A DNA stretch of 64,000 bases, from NCBI RefSeq assembly GCF_008386575.1, contig NZ_VUOA01000032.1:1-64000 (forward strand). Reading direction: 5' to 3'. A model generated the notes under the pieces. It did not search any database. It was not told the origin of the DNA and saw only the letters and a program-made list of their open reading frames with translations. Both the position numbers and the translations under genes were made by a program. Shown one piece after another: positions 26,902-36,156 of this stretch (positions are counted from its first letter, which is position 1; the number at the start of each line of letters is the position of its first letter). Source of the DNA: Salinarimonas soli (GTDB taxonomy: Bacteria > Pseudomonadota > Alphaproteobacteria > Rhizobiales > Beijerinckiaceae).

Positions 26902-27041
26902 CACTCTCCACCCTCGTCCTGAGATGCCCGCCGCAGGCGGGCCTCGAAGGGCGTTCCAGGGATCTCCGGACGGCTGTGGCAAGCGTTCTGCGTGCTTCGA
27001 GAGCGCTCTTCGAGCGCTCCTCAGCATGAGGGAGGGTGGGA
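26902..27041 (+). repeat. Dispersed palindromic repeat, family A, copy 4
   Basis: The clearest copy: it begins CACTCTCCACCCTCGTCCTG, contains GGGATCTCCGGACGGCTGTG, and ends CTCAGCATGAGGGAGGGTGG. It fills most of the 328-base gap between tRNA-Arg and the next gene; the rest of that gap holds nothing I recognise. Confidence 0.75.
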
Positions 27042-27152
27042 CCGTGATTTCAGGCCAGACCCTCGGATCCTGCGTCCCCCGTCGCCTGCCGGGGGAGATG
27101 CGTCTATGCTGAGCCGTGGGCGTTCCGGCCCGTCTCGTCCCTGAGGGATCGC

Positions 27153-27419
27153 ATGCGCGTGGGCTATTGGTTCGTGGCCGCACTTCTGGTTTTCGGACTC
27201 GCGAGCGGCCTGGCGATCGCCTCAACTCCCGGCCTTCGCGACGGCCCCGTGCCTCCGCTCATCTGGATCGTGGCCTTCGCCCTCGTCGTCGACCTCGCCT
27301 TGATGCCGCTCGCGCGCGCCGGCCGCATCGGGCCTATCACCATGAACGAGCGGGCCGTGGGCGTGATCGGCGCAGGGATCGTCCAGACCCTCATCGCGGG
27401 GGCGCTCCCGTTGAGTTGA
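27153..27419 (+). CDS. Small hypothetical membrane protein
   Basis: An 88-residue protein with two clear hydrophobic segments (YWFVAALLVFGLASGLAIA and LIWIVAFALVVDLALMPLA) and a third weaker one near the C-terminus (VGVIGAGIVQTLIAGALPL). No known family. A GGGATCGC sequence lies just upstream of the ATG. An inner-membrane location is likely; no neighbour suggests a role. Confidence 0.6.
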   Translation: MRVGYWFVAALLVFGLASGLAIASTPGLRDGPVPPLIWIVAFALVVDLALMPLARAGRIGPITMNERAVGVIGAGIVQTLIAGALPLS

Positions 27420-27493
27420 ACCGCGACGGGCTTGACCGCCCGCGGCCCCGCGCCGCCTCATGGGGGCGAGAGCCCTTCCTTGAGGTCCCGGTC

Positions 27494-28168
27494 TTGCCAC
27501 GCCAGAACCGCGTCACGCCTTTCGGCACGATCGAAGCGTCGTCGGCGCGCGGGCTCCTCATGGGCAATCGCGGCATCCTGCATGACGAGGCGGGCCGGCT
27601 CGGGGCGGCGCGCTGGCGGCATCACGCCTGGGTGACCTGCGTCCTCTCCTTCAAGGAACGGCGCCGGCCCGTCATGGCGCCCGGCGCCTACACGGAGCTG
27701 TTCTTCTGCGACGAGGCGGTGGCCCTGGCCGCGGGACATCGCCCCTGCGCGGAATGCCGCAGGGGCGATGTCCTGCGCTTCGCGGAGGCCTGGCGGATCG
27801 CGCATGGAGGCGACGGCGAGCGGCCCCGGGCCCCGGCCACGGACCGGATCCTGCATCGGGCGAGAATCGGCCCCGGCCGGGAGCAGGTGCGCCGGCCCAT
27901 GCGGCTCTCGGGCCTGCCGGACGGCGCCTTCTTCAGGACCCCGGAGCGGCCGGACGCCGCCTGGCTCCTGTGGCGGGGCCGCATTCATCGCTGGAGCCAC
28001 GCGGGCTATGCCGAGCACCTCGACCGCCCCGCCGATCGAGAGATCGAAACGCTCACCCCGGCCCCGACGTTGAGGGTGCTGGCGGCGGGCTACGAACCCC
28101 TCGTCCACCCCTCGGCCGAGGAGGGCGCGGGCGCGCTTGCGCGCGCAACCAGCGGGGGACAGCCCTAG
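27494..28168 (+). CDS. Conserved hypothetical protein with Cys-x2-Cys motif
   Basis: A protein of about 224 residues that looks like a conserved family from alphaproteobacteria and actinobacteria, function unknown. Recognisable blocks are QNRVTPFGTIEASSARGLLM, GNRGILHD, WVTCVLSFKERRRPVMAPG, YTELFFCDEAVALAAGHRPC followed by AECRRGDVLRF. The HRPCAECRR segment resembles the second half of an Ada-type Cys4 zinc site but lacks the first Cys pair. I choose the TTG at 27494 because conserved sequence begins there; no ATG is found until MGNRG, 22 codons inside the conserved region. Confidence 0.7.
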   Translation: MPRQNRVTPFGTIEASSARGLLMGNRGILHDEAGRLGAARWRHHAWVTCVLSFKERRRPVMAPGAYTELFFCDEAVALAAGHRPCAECRRGDVLRFAEAWRIAHGGDGERPRAPATDRILHRARIGPGREQVRRPMRLSGLPDGAFFRTPERPDAAWLLWRGRIHRWSHAGYAEHLDRPADREIETLTPAPTLRVLAAGYEPLVHPSAEEGAGALARATSGGQP

Positions 28169-28279
28169 ATCGGGATTGGGGCGCGTCCAGGTCCCTGACA
28201 TAATCGTGGCTGTTTGTCGCCCCAATGGACCGACATGCTGGATTGAGGCGTTCTTCTACAAGGAGGGTCGGAATCCGGA

Positions 28280-30226
28280 ATGACAATGGCCAAGGACATC
28301 TTCGCCGGGTTTACCCAGGCCTACGAGTCGCGGCGCGCCGCCGAGATGGGCCTGGAGGAATATCTCGAGGCCTGCCGCGGGGATCCGATGCTCTACGCCT
28401 CCGCGGCGGAGCGCATCCTGGCCGCGATCGGCGAGGCCGAGATCGTCGATACCGCCAAGGATCCCCGCCTCGGCCGGATCTTCATGAACCGGACGATCCG
28501 GGTCTACCCCGCCTTCTCCGATTTCTTCGGCATGGAGGAGACGGTCGAGCGGCTGGTGAGCTTCTTCCGCCACGCCGCCCAAGGGCTCGAGGAGCGCAAG
28601 CAGATCCTCTACCTGCTCGGGCCCGTGGGCGGCGGCAAGTCGTCGCTCGCCGAGCGCCTGAAGGCGCTCATGGAGGTCCATCCGATCTATGTCCTCAAAG
28701 CGGGGGACGAGGTGAGCCCCGTCTTCGAGAGCCCCTTGGGCCTCTTCGACCCCGAGCGGATGGGCGGGGTCCTGGAGGAGCGCTACGGCATCCCGCGCCG
28801 GCGCCTCACGGGGCTCATGAGCCCCTGGGCATTGAAGCGCCTCGACGAGTTCGAGGGCGACATCACGCGCTTCAAGGTGGTGCGGATCAACCCCTCGCGC
28901 CTGCGCCAGATCGGCATCGCCAAGACCGAGCCCGGCGACGAGAACAACCAGGACATCTCGTCCCTCGTCGGCAAGGTCGACATCCGCCGCCTGGAGACGC
29001 TGTCCCAGGCGGACCCCGACGCCTATTCCTACTCGGGCGGCCTCAACCGCGCCAACCAGGGCGTGCTCGAGTTCGTGGAGATGTTCAAGGCGCCGATCAA
29101 GATGCTCCACCCCTTGCTCACCGCGACGCAGGAGGGCAATTATGTCGGCACGGAGAACATCGGCGCGATCCCCTTCTCCGGCATCATCATGGCCCACTCC
29201 AACGAGGCGGAGTGGCAAACCTTCAAGGCCAACAAGAACAACGAGGCGTTCCTCGACCGCATCTTCGTGATCAAGGTGCCCTATTGCCTGCGGGTCACGG
29301 AGGAGCAGCGCATCTACGAGAAGCTCATCCGTGGCTCGGAGCTGGGCCAGGCGCCCTGCGCGCCCGCGACGCTGGAGATGCTGGCGCGCTTCGCCGTCCT
29401 CACCCGGCTTCGCGCCCACGAGAACTCGAACGCCTTCTCCAAGATGCGCGTCTATGACGGCGAGTCGCTTCGCGAGGTCGACCCCCGCGCCCGCTCCCTC
29501 CAGGAGTACAAGGACCGGGCCGGCGTCGACGAGGGCATGGACGGGGTCTCGACGCGCTTTGCCTTCAAGGTGCTCGCCGCGACCTTCAACCACGACACCA
29601 CGGAGGTGGGCGCCGACCCGGTCCATCTGATGTACGTCCTGGAGCAGGCCCTGCGCCGGGAGCAGATGCCCGCCGAGACGGAGAAGCGCTACATCGAGTT
29701 CATCAAGGCGGATCTCGCGCCCCGCTACGCCGAGTTCATCGGCAACGAGATCCAGAAGGCCTATCTCGAATCCTACCACGATTACGGCCAGAACCTCTTC
29801 GACCGCTACATCGACTATGCGGACGCCTGGATCGAGGACCAGGACTTCAAGGACCCCGACACCGGCCAGCTCCTCAACCGCGAGCTCCTGAACCAGGAGC
29901 TGACCCGCATCGAGAAGCCCGCCGGCATCGCGAACCCGAAGGACTTCCGCAACGAGGTGGTGAAGTTCGCGCTTCGCTACCGGGCGGCGAATGGCGGCCA
30001 CAACCCGTCCTGGACCGGCTATGAGAAGATCCGGGAGGTCATCGAGCGGCGGATGTTCTCCCAGGTGGACGAGCTCCTGCCGGTGATCAGCTTCGGCACG
30101 AAGAAGGACTCGGAATCCGAGCGCAAGCACGGCGAGTTCGTGTCCCGGATGGTGGCGCGGGGCTATACCGAGCGCCAGGTCCGGCGTCTCGTCGAGTGGT
30201 ACATGCGGATGAAGCAGGCGAGCTGA
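28280..30226 (+). CDS. prkA: PrkA family serine protein kinase
   Basis: A 648-residue PrkA/YeaG protein. The AAA+-like N-terminal domain holds the P-loop LLGPVGGGKSSLAERLKALM. The PrkA C-terminal domain follows, ending TERQVRRLVEWYMRMKQ. YeaG in E. coli is linked to stationary-phase and nitrogen-starvation responses; in Bacillus PrkA has been described as a kinase and later as a Lon-like protease. A GGAGGG sequence lies 13 bases before the first ATG; a second ATG two codons on is also possible. It leads the prkA-yeaH-spoVR cluster. Confidence 0.92.
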   Translation: MTMAKDIFAGFTQAYESRRAAEMGLEEYLEACRGDPMLYASAAERILAAIGEAEIVDTAKDPRLGRIFMNRTIRVYPAFSDFFGMEETVERLVSFFRHAAQGLEERKQILYLLGPVGGGKSSLAERLKALMEVHPIYVLKAGDEVSPVFESPLGLFDPERMGGVLEERYGIPRRRLTGLMSPWALKRLDEFEGDITRFKVVRINPSRLRQIGIAKTEPGDENNQDISSLVGKVDIRRLETLSQADPDAYSYSGGLNRANQGVLEFVEMFKAPIKMLHPLLTATQEGNYVGTENIGAIPFSGIIMAHSNEAEWQTFKANKNNEAFLDRIFVIKVPYCLRVTEEQRIYEKLIRGSELGQAPCAPATLEMLARFAVLTRLRAHENSNAFSKMRVYDGESLREVDPRARSLQEYKDRAGVDEGMDGVSTRFAFKVLAATFNHDTTEVGADPVHLMYVLEQALRREQMPAETEKRYIEFIKADLAPRYAEFIGNEIQKAYLESYHDYGQNLFDRYIDYADAWIEDQDFKDPDTGQLLNRELLNQELTRIEKPAGIANPKDFRNEVVKFALRYRAANGGHNPSWTGYEKIREVIERRMFSQVDELLPVISFGTKKDSESERKHGEFVSRMVARGYTERQVRRLVEWYMRMKQAS

Positions 30227-30253
30227 GGCTCGCCCTGCGAGATCGGAGGCGCG

Positions 30254-31552
30254 ATGGACATCATCGACCGACGCCTGAACCCGGGGGGCAAGAGCCTCGC
30301 CAACCGCCAGCGCTTCCTGCGCCGCGCCCGGGCCTATGTGCGGCGCGCGGTGCGCGACAGCGCCGTGGAGCGCGGCATCGGGGATCTCGAGGCGGGCGGC
30401 GAGGTCTCCATCCCCGTGGACGGCATCGGCGAGCCGAGCCTGCGCCGGGGCGGCGGCGGGGGGCGGCGCGACCATGTGCTGCCGGGCAACCGCGAGTTCA
30501 TCGAGGGCGACACGATCGAGCGCCCGGACGGGGAGGGGGGCGGCGGATCGGGCGCGGGCCGGGACGGGGGCGGCGACGACGCCTTCCGCTTCGTGCTCAC
30601 CCGCGAGGAGTTCCTGGAGCTCTTTCTCGACGATCTGGAGCTGCCCGACCTCGCCAAGCGCCGCGTCACCACCCTGGAGACGCAAGGCTTGCGGCGCGCG
30701 GGCTATTCCGTCACGGGCTCGCCCGCGAACCTCGCCATCGGCCGCACCATGCGCAACTCGCTGGCCCGCCGCCTCGCCCAGCGCCGCCCCAGCGCCGAGG
30801 AGGTGGCGGCGATCGAGGCGGAGATCGCGACGCTGACGGCAGCCGGCGGCGATCCTGAGCGCCTCGCCGAGCTGGCGGCGGCCCTCGACATCGCCGAGCG
30901 CCGGCGCCGGCGCGTGCCCTATATCGACCCCCTCGACCTGCGCTATCGGCGCTTCGAGACCTATCCGAGGCCCGTGGCGCAGGCGGTCATGTTCTGCCTC
31001 ATGGACGTGTCGGGCTCGATGACGGAGCACATGAAGGACCTCGCCAAGCGGTTCTTCATGCTGCTCCACGTCTTCCTCACCCGGCGCTACCGGCACGTGG
31101 AGATCGTGTTCATCCGCCACACCCACGAGGCGCGGGAGGTGGACGAGGAGACGTTCTTCCGCTCCGCCGAGACGGGGGGCACCCTGGTCTCCTCCGCCTT
31201 CGTCGAGATGCGGCGCATCGTCGAGGAGCGTTTCAGCCCCGCCGACTGGAACATCTACGCGGCGCAGGCCTCCGACGGCGACAACGATTACGGCGACGGC
31301 GCCACCACGAGCGCGCTGCTTCGCGAGGCGATCCTGCCCGTGTGCCAGCACTTCGCCTATCTGGAGGTGGGGGCGGAGCCGGGCTCCGGGGGCGGCTTCC
31401 TGGAGCGCGAGACCACCCTGTGGCGCACCTACCAGGCGCTCAAGGGGGAGGGCGCCGAGATGGCCATGCGCCGGGTCCGGCACCGGCGGGACATCTTTCC
31501 CGTGTTCCGCGACCTGTTCCAGAAGCGCGATGCGGCGGAGGTGGACGCGTGA
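30254..31552 (+). CDS. YeaH/YhbH family protein (DUF444)
   Basis: A 432-residue DUF444 protein. It has the family start IIDRRLNPGGKSLANRQRFL and a Gly-rich low-complexity linker near residues 70-110. It ends in a von Willebrand-A-like domain with the MIDAS-type MFCLMDVSGSMTEHMKDLAK, then VFIRHTHEAREVDEETFF and ASDGDND. It is always found with prkA and spoVR; the three act in one unknown stress pathway. It starts 27 bases after prkA. Confidence 0.92.
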   Translation: MDIIDRRLNPGGKSLANRQRFLRRARAYVRRAVRDSAVERGIGDLEAGGEVSIPVDGIGEPSLRRGGGGGRRDHVLPGNREFIEGDTIERPDGEGGGGSGAGRDGGGDDAFRFVLTREEFLELFLDDLELPDLAKRRVTTLETQGLRRAGYSVTGSPANLAIGRTMRNSLARRLAQRRPSAEEVAAIEAEIATLTAAGGDPERLAELAAALDIAERRRRRVPYIDPLDLRYRRFETYPRPVAQAVMFCLMDVSGSMTEHMKDLAKRFFMLLHVFLTRRYRHVEIVFIRHTHEAREVDEETFFRSAETGGTLVSSAFVEMRRIVEERFSPADWNIYAAQASDGDNDYGDGATTSALLREAILPVCQHFAYLEVGAEPGSGGGFLERETTLWRTYQALKGEGAEMAMRRVRHRRDIFPVFRDLFQKRDAAEVDA

Positions 31553-31625
31553 TGCGCATCGCGCCGCCCCGCGCCGCGCCCCCTCTCCCCTCCGGCGAGA
31601 GCGTCGACACGAGGCTCGCCCTGCT

Positions 31626-31770
31626 CCCCTCCCCCTTGCGGGGAGGGGCCGGGGGTGGGGGTGACGGCTGTGATCGTACAGGATTGGCCGCAACCGATCG
31701 GCTGGTGAACCTTTCGGACAAGACACCGCCGTCACCCCCCACCCCAGCCCTCCCCCGAAAGGGGGGAGGG
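31626..31770. repeat. Dispersed inverted-repeat element, family B, copy 3
   Basis: The left arm (about 31626-31664, CTCCCCTCCCCCTTGCGGGG and on) is the reverse complement of the right arm (about 31728-31770, ending CCCTCCCCCGAAAGGGGGGA). About 60 bases of unique sequence lie between. It sits in the gap between yeaH and spoVR, inside what is presumably one operon. Confidence 0.65.
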
Positions 31771-31814
31771 AGCGCCGCGGCGCGGGCCGGCTTGCCTGGC
31801 CCCTTGGAGATCCG

Positions 31815-33341
31815 ATGACCAACCTCCTCTTCCAGGGCCGGGACTGGGACTTCGACACCCTGCGCCGCCTCCACGACGCGACGGAGGCCATCGCGAAGAC
31901 CGAGCTCGGCCTCGACATGTACCCCACCCGCATCGAGGTGATCACCGCCGAGCAGATGCTCGACGCCTATGCCTCGGTCGGCATGCCGCTGTTCTACCGG
32001 CACTGGTCCTTCGGCAAGCACTTCGCCCAGCACGAATCCACCTATCGCCAGGGGCTGATGGGGCTCGCCTACGAGATCGTCATCAATTCCGATCCGTGCC
32101 TCTGCTACGTGATGGAGGAGAACACGGCGACCATGCAGGCGCTGGTGATCGCGCATGCGGCCTGCGGCCACAACCACTTCTTCAAGGCCAACTACCTCTT
32201 CCAGCAATGGACGGACGCGGGCGCGATCCTCGACTATCTCGACTTCGCCCGCGCCTATATCGCCCGCTGCGAGGAGGCGTACGGCCAGACGGCCGTGGAG
32301 CGGCTCCTGGATGCCGCGCACGCGCTCCAGTCGCAGGGCGTGCACCGCTATCCGCGCAAGCGCCGGCCGGACCTGCGCTCGGAGGAGCGGCGCGCCCGGG
32401 AGCGACGGGACTACCAGGAGCAGATCTACAACGACCTGTGGCGCACCATCCCCGTGAAGAAGGGCCGGGCCCGCGAGAGCCTCGACGAGCACCGCCGCGC
32501 CCTCCTCGAATTGCCCCAGGAGAACATCCTCTACTTCCTGGAGAAGACGGCGCCGCGCCTCCAGCCCTGGCAGCGGGAGATCCTGCGCATCGTGCGCAAC
32601 GTGGCGCAGTACTTCTATCCCCAGCGCCAGACCAAGCTCATGAACGAGGGCTGCGCCACCTATTGCCACTACCGGATCATGACCCGCCTGCACGAGACGG
32701 GGCAGATCGACGACGGCTCCTTCCTCGAGTTCCTGCAATCGCACACCAACGTCATCCGCCAGCCCGGCTTCGACGACCAGAACTTCGGCGGCTGGAACCC
32801 CTACGCGCTGGGCTTCGCCATGATGGGGGACATCGAGCGCATCTGCACCGCCCCCACCGACGAGGACCGGACCTGGTTCCCCGCCATCGCCGGCTCCGGC
32901 GACCCCATGGCGGTGTTGCGCGACGCCTGGGCCAATTACCGCGACGAGAGCTTCGTCGCGCAGTTTTTAAGCCCCCACCTCATGCGCCAATGGCGCATGT
33001 TCCACCTCGTGGACGATCCGGAGGACCCGGAGCTGCGCGTCGACGCCATCCACGACGAGCGGGGCTTCGCCCGCATGCGCCGGCGGCTCGCCCGCCAATA
33101 CGACGTGGCCTGGACCGAGCCCGACATCCAGGTGGTGGACGTGGACCTGGAAGGCGACCGCCGCCTCATCCTCCACCACCACGTCGCCAACGACCTCCTC
33201 CTCGCCGAATCCGACACCGGCCAGGTCCTCCAGCACCTGGCGGACCTGTGGGGCTACGACGTGGTGCTGAAGGAGATTTCGGCGGCGGGGGGGACGGTGC
33301 TGAAGGAGCACGCGCGGTCGGCGACGCATGCGTTTGCGTGA
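31815..33341 (+). CDS. SpoVR family protein
   Basis: A 508-residue SpoVR/YcgB protein. Recognisable blocks: LGLDMYPTRIEVITAEQMLD, MPLFYRHWSFGKHFAQHE, INSDPCLCYVMEENTATMQA, AHAACGHNHFFKANYLF, and MNEGCATYCHYRIMTRLHE near residue 280. SpoVR acts in Bacillus spore cortex formation; in proteobacteria it is part of the prkA/yeaH/spoVR set of unknown stress function. It is the last backbone gene before the accessory region. Confidence 0.93.
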   Translation: MTNLLFQGRDWDFDTLRRLHDATEAIAKTELGLDMYPTRIEVITAEQMLDAYASVGMPLFYRHWSFGKHFAQHESTYRQGLMGLAYEIVINSDPCLCYVMEENTATMQALVIAHAACGHNHFFKANYLFQQWTDAGAILDYLDFARAYIARCEEAYGQTAVERLLDAAHALQSQGVHRYPRKRRPDLRSEERRARERRDYQEQIYNDLWRTIPVKKGRARESLDEHRRALLELPQENILYFLEKTAPRLQPWQREILRIVRNVAQYFYPQRQTKLMNEGCATYCHYRIMTRLHETGQIDDGSFLEFLQSHTNVIRQPGFDDQNFGGWNPYALGFAMMGDIERICTAPTDEDRTWFPAIAGSGDPMAVLRDAWANYRDESFVAQFLSPHLMRQWRMFHLVDDPEDPELRVDAIHDERGFARMRRRLARQYDVAWTEPDIQVVDVDLEGDRRLILHHHVANDLLLAESDTGQVLQHLADLWGYDVVLKEISAAGGTVLKEHARSATHAFA

Positions 33342-33606
33342 GCGAGGTGGGTTTGCCCGCTGAACGTCAGCTTTGTGCCAATTGGATCTATTTCAGCACG
33401 TCAAGTATTTGATTGGATTAGACAGGCGGCAAGTCGAAGGGGTGCCGTTAGGTCATAGGCAGCAGTTCCCACCTCTCCAGCTCAGGGATGATGCCAATAT
33501 AGCTAGAGCGCGACCTATAGCCCTGAAGGCCGGACTCTCGGTTGGACGCAACCATTGACGGTTCGGGCGTAGTGTGGTCGTATTGTCTTGATAGTACGGT
33601 GATGCA

Positions 33607-34020
33607 ATGATTCCGACATATGTTACTCCTTACCGTCATGGGGAACTCCGCATTGGTTGGGCATCCTGGGATGATGGCAGCTACACGGCCCGCTCGATAA
33701 AATGGGCATATCGAGATGCCAGTGGAAAAATTTCTCGGGGATCGCCGGAGCTGCCATTCGACATTCTGCTGGACATGATAGATCTTGCGATCTCACAAGG
33801 AGAATTGAGACCGTATGTGTCGCACCAGCTAGTCGTTCGTAAAGACTTGCACCAAGCAACAAAAGATGAACTGCTTGATGAGCGCAGATCGATGGCCGCT
33901 CGCCTAGCCAGCTTGCAAGTCATGATATCCGATTTGCCCTGGGTTGACTGGCAGCCCGTCTACAATCAGATCTGTGCGCGATATGACGCTATCAAAGCAG
34001 AGATCGCGAGGCGCTCTTAA
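33607..34020 (+). CDS. Orphan hypothetical protein
   Basis: A 137-residue soluble protein I do not recognise. It has an aromatic-rich N-terminus (ELRIGWASWDDGSYTARSIK) and a helical, charged C-terminal half (KDELLDERRSMAARLASLQV). No transmembrane segment. Base composition is clearly AT-richer than the upstream chromosome. It lies 39 bases upstream of a probable nuclease gene on the same strand, so the two may be a unit. Confidence 0.55.
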   Translation: MIPTYVTPYRHGELRIGWASWDDGSYTARSIKWAYRDASGKISRGSPELPFDILLDMIDLAISQGELRPYVSHQLVVRKDLHQATKDELLDERRSMAARLASLQVMISDLPWVDWQPVYNQICARYDAIKAEIARRS

Positions 34021-34059
34021 TCCGTCTCTCTTTAAGTCGTCTCTAGTGGAATGTGATTT

Positions 34060-35133
34060 ATGACGCGCGATCCGATCAAAGCAGCACGTAGAAAAATGAT
34101 CGAGCAAATGACGGCCGATCTACGTAAAAAATTACCCGATGTTCTAGCTGAAACAGGTCTAGCTTCTGAAAGTTCTCTCAACGCAAAAATCGGGGGGAAA
34201 GCCGCAGAGTTTATTGATCTCCACCATGACGTGATTTTATCTCCGGATCAGTATGTAACTTTGTATATGAAGGGTTTCAAAAATGCTATGTCACCTCCTG
34301 AATCAAAATTCAAGAACACGCATCGCGAGAATTTTGAGATCTTTCGCTTATCACCAGCTGCTCAGGAATATTTTATCCTGTTCCTAAAACGTTCATATCT
34401 TAATCATTTTACTGAATTGTCTCGAGTGCGGCCGGATCTGAGTCAGTCAGAAATTTGGATCGGGCAGAACAAGGCTGATTACGGCCTTCTTATTACTCCT
34501 CGCTTTGTGAATGGTGCTTGGCAGAATGATCGGAGTGAGATCCGGCATTTTCCTAAGCTTTATTGGACGGTAGGTCATGTGCTGCAATCTGGCTTAGTTG
34601 TTCAAGGGGATCCGGACAAAATTGAGTTTCCGGATGTAAAATCCTACTTGACCTTCTTCAAGAACTCCCTGGTTCGAGCATCTGGGTCGCCTTACGAAAA
34701 AGCCATTGCTCAATCATATGTTGATTTTGTAAACGCAGCTAGTGATCCGGAGAGTGTGCCTCTTCTCATCCCTGAGTACCGCTACGAAGGGGCGGCTTCT
34801 AAGCACAAATATCGCCTCGATTTCTGCATCATCGATCCTTTCACAATGCAAAAGGTCGGTTATGAACTTTCGCCGTGGTCAACGCATGGATATCTGAGCA
34901 AGATCGGTGGACTTACCCAGGCTAAGATCAATGAGATGGCAAAAGATAATTTCGAAAAGGAGATGAATAAACACAGATCATTTTTTAAGAAGCACGGTAT
35001 CTATGCGTTAATATATACCGACTCTCAGCTCGCCAACATATCGGAAGTTTTCGATGATATGAAACAATATCTTGAGCCCGTAGATAAGGTTGTGCAGCTG
35101 GATTTCCATCTACTTGAAAAGTTCTTTGTATAG
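34060..35133 (+). CDS. Probable PD-(D/E)XK-type nuclease, orphan
   Basis: A 357-residue protein. The best functional hint is around residues 245-285: LIPEYRYEGAASKHKYRLDF then a strand and VGYELSPWSTHG, an E...D-x(13)-E arrangement that resembles a PD-(D/E)XK nuclease core, although the final Lys is not obvious. The N-terminus is basic and helical. The gene is the most AT-rich in the window. A role in phage defence or mobile-element biology is inference from composition and neighbours; I do not recognise a named family. Confidence 0.5.
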   Translation: MTRDPIKAARRKMIEQMTADLRKKLPDVLAETGLASESSLNAKIGGKAAEFIDLHHDVILSPDQYVTLYMKGFKNAMSPPESKFKNTHRENFEIFRLSPAAQEYFILFLKRSYLNHFTELSRVRPDLSQSEIWIGQNKADYGLLITPRFVNGAWQNDRSEIRHFPKLYWTVGHVLQSGLVVQGDPDKIEFPDVKSYLTFFKNSLVRASGSPYEKAIAQSYVDFVNAASDPESVPLLIPEYRYEGAASKHKYRLDFCIIDPFTMQKVGYELSPWSTHGYLSKIGGLTQAKINEMAKDNFEKEMNKHRSFFKKHGIYALIYTDSQLANISEVFDDMKQYLEPVDKVVQLDFHLLEKFFV

Positions 35134-35286
35134 AGATATTCGAGGCAAACTGAATGTCAAATTTCCGAAACGTTATTCTCAGATAGATCAGCTTGCATCA
35201 AATTCATTGAGATATGCAGAAAAATTCTAACGTCGCTCGAAGTAAACGAAGAGATGATTTCGATTTGCTGTCGCATCAGGGCAGAG

Positions 35287-36102
35287 TTATTTCTCCGACG
35301 TTGAGGGCCTCGCTGGCGGTTCATGGCCTGACAGGTCACCCGGCCTCATGGCCATGAACGCGTCATAGCTGGCTAGAGTCTCTTTCGTCGGGACAGTCCG
35401 ATCAGTCCCAAGCGCCCGAAGACCGTCGCCGAACGAGCGACGGGTGACTTCGTCCAAGATTGCGAAGTCGTTTGAGAGTTCGTAGGACATCGAGCCAGTC
35501 CATATGTCAATCCGGGCGTAGCCTGGCGCCCGGGCAAACAGCTTGGGGCGGCCTGAAATTTCATGTTTGGCGAGCGCCACGCGTAGGAATTCAAGCTGTC
35601 GGAACAGCACGTGTGTGCGCGCCAAATCATCCTCAATTCGGTTCGTGATAGCCGGGTCTGCGATGATGCGCCGGAGAGCGCGGGCGAATGCGCTTCGTCC
35701 GAGGTTCAACTCACTCGGCTTACTCTTCTCCAGCGTGGCCGCCTTGAGTTCGAGGCCGCCGTTGACTTTCCACTTAAGGACATCTTTGACGCGCTCGCGC
35801 CACGTGCGCAGAAGTTCGTACACGGCGAAGAGCCACTGCTGGCTGAGCGCGTTCAGCAGCATCGCGTGACCAACGTCGATGCCCTCGTCTGCGGAGCGAT
35901 AGGCGCGGGCCTCGCTCTCCATCGGCATGATGAAGCTGTCAACAAGCGCAACGTTGGTGGCCTGCATGCCGAGGTAATGATCGTCGCCGAGCAGCGTAAG
36001 CCCGCGCAGGGCCTGATCGAGTTCGTGCACGTCGATCTCCTCCGGCTCGCGCGGCATGGGATGGTCGTGTTCGTTAGTGTGATCCTCGATCTCATCCATC
36101 AA
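35287..36102 (-). CDS. Orphan hypothetical protein
   Basis: A 271-residue soluble, mostly helical protein with no family I recognise. It has an acidic/His-rich N-terminus (MMDEIEDHTNEHDHP), a helix with AMLLNALSQQWLFAVYELLR near residue 85-105 and a C-terminal region containing IDIWTGSMSYELSNDFAILD. Start may be either of the first two Met codons. It converges on the nuclease-like gene and its 5' side faces the 18-bp repeat cluster. Confidence 0.55.
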   Translation of the reverse strand: MMDEIEDHTNEHDHPMPREPEEIDVHELDQALRGLTLLGDDHYLGMQATNVALVDSFIMPMESEARAYRSADEGIDVGHAMLLNALSQQWLFAVYELLRTWRERVKDVLKWKVNGGLELKAATLEKSKPSELNLGRSAFARALRRIIADPAITNRIEDDLARTHVLFRQLEFLRVALAKHEISGRPKLFARAPGYARIDIWTGSMSYELSNDFAILDEVTRRSFGDGLRALGTDRTVPTKETLASYDAFMAMRPGDLSGHEPPARPSTSEK

Positions 36103-36156
36103 CGCTTTGGTCCTATGACTGTCGATGCCACGGCCTTAGGTGGCGACGTGTAACGC

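Noticed and set aside
28256-31945. 1229-codon minus-strand frame over prkA/yeaH
   Set aside because: It spans several well-recognised plus-strand genes and is a GC-skewed shadow with no motifs.
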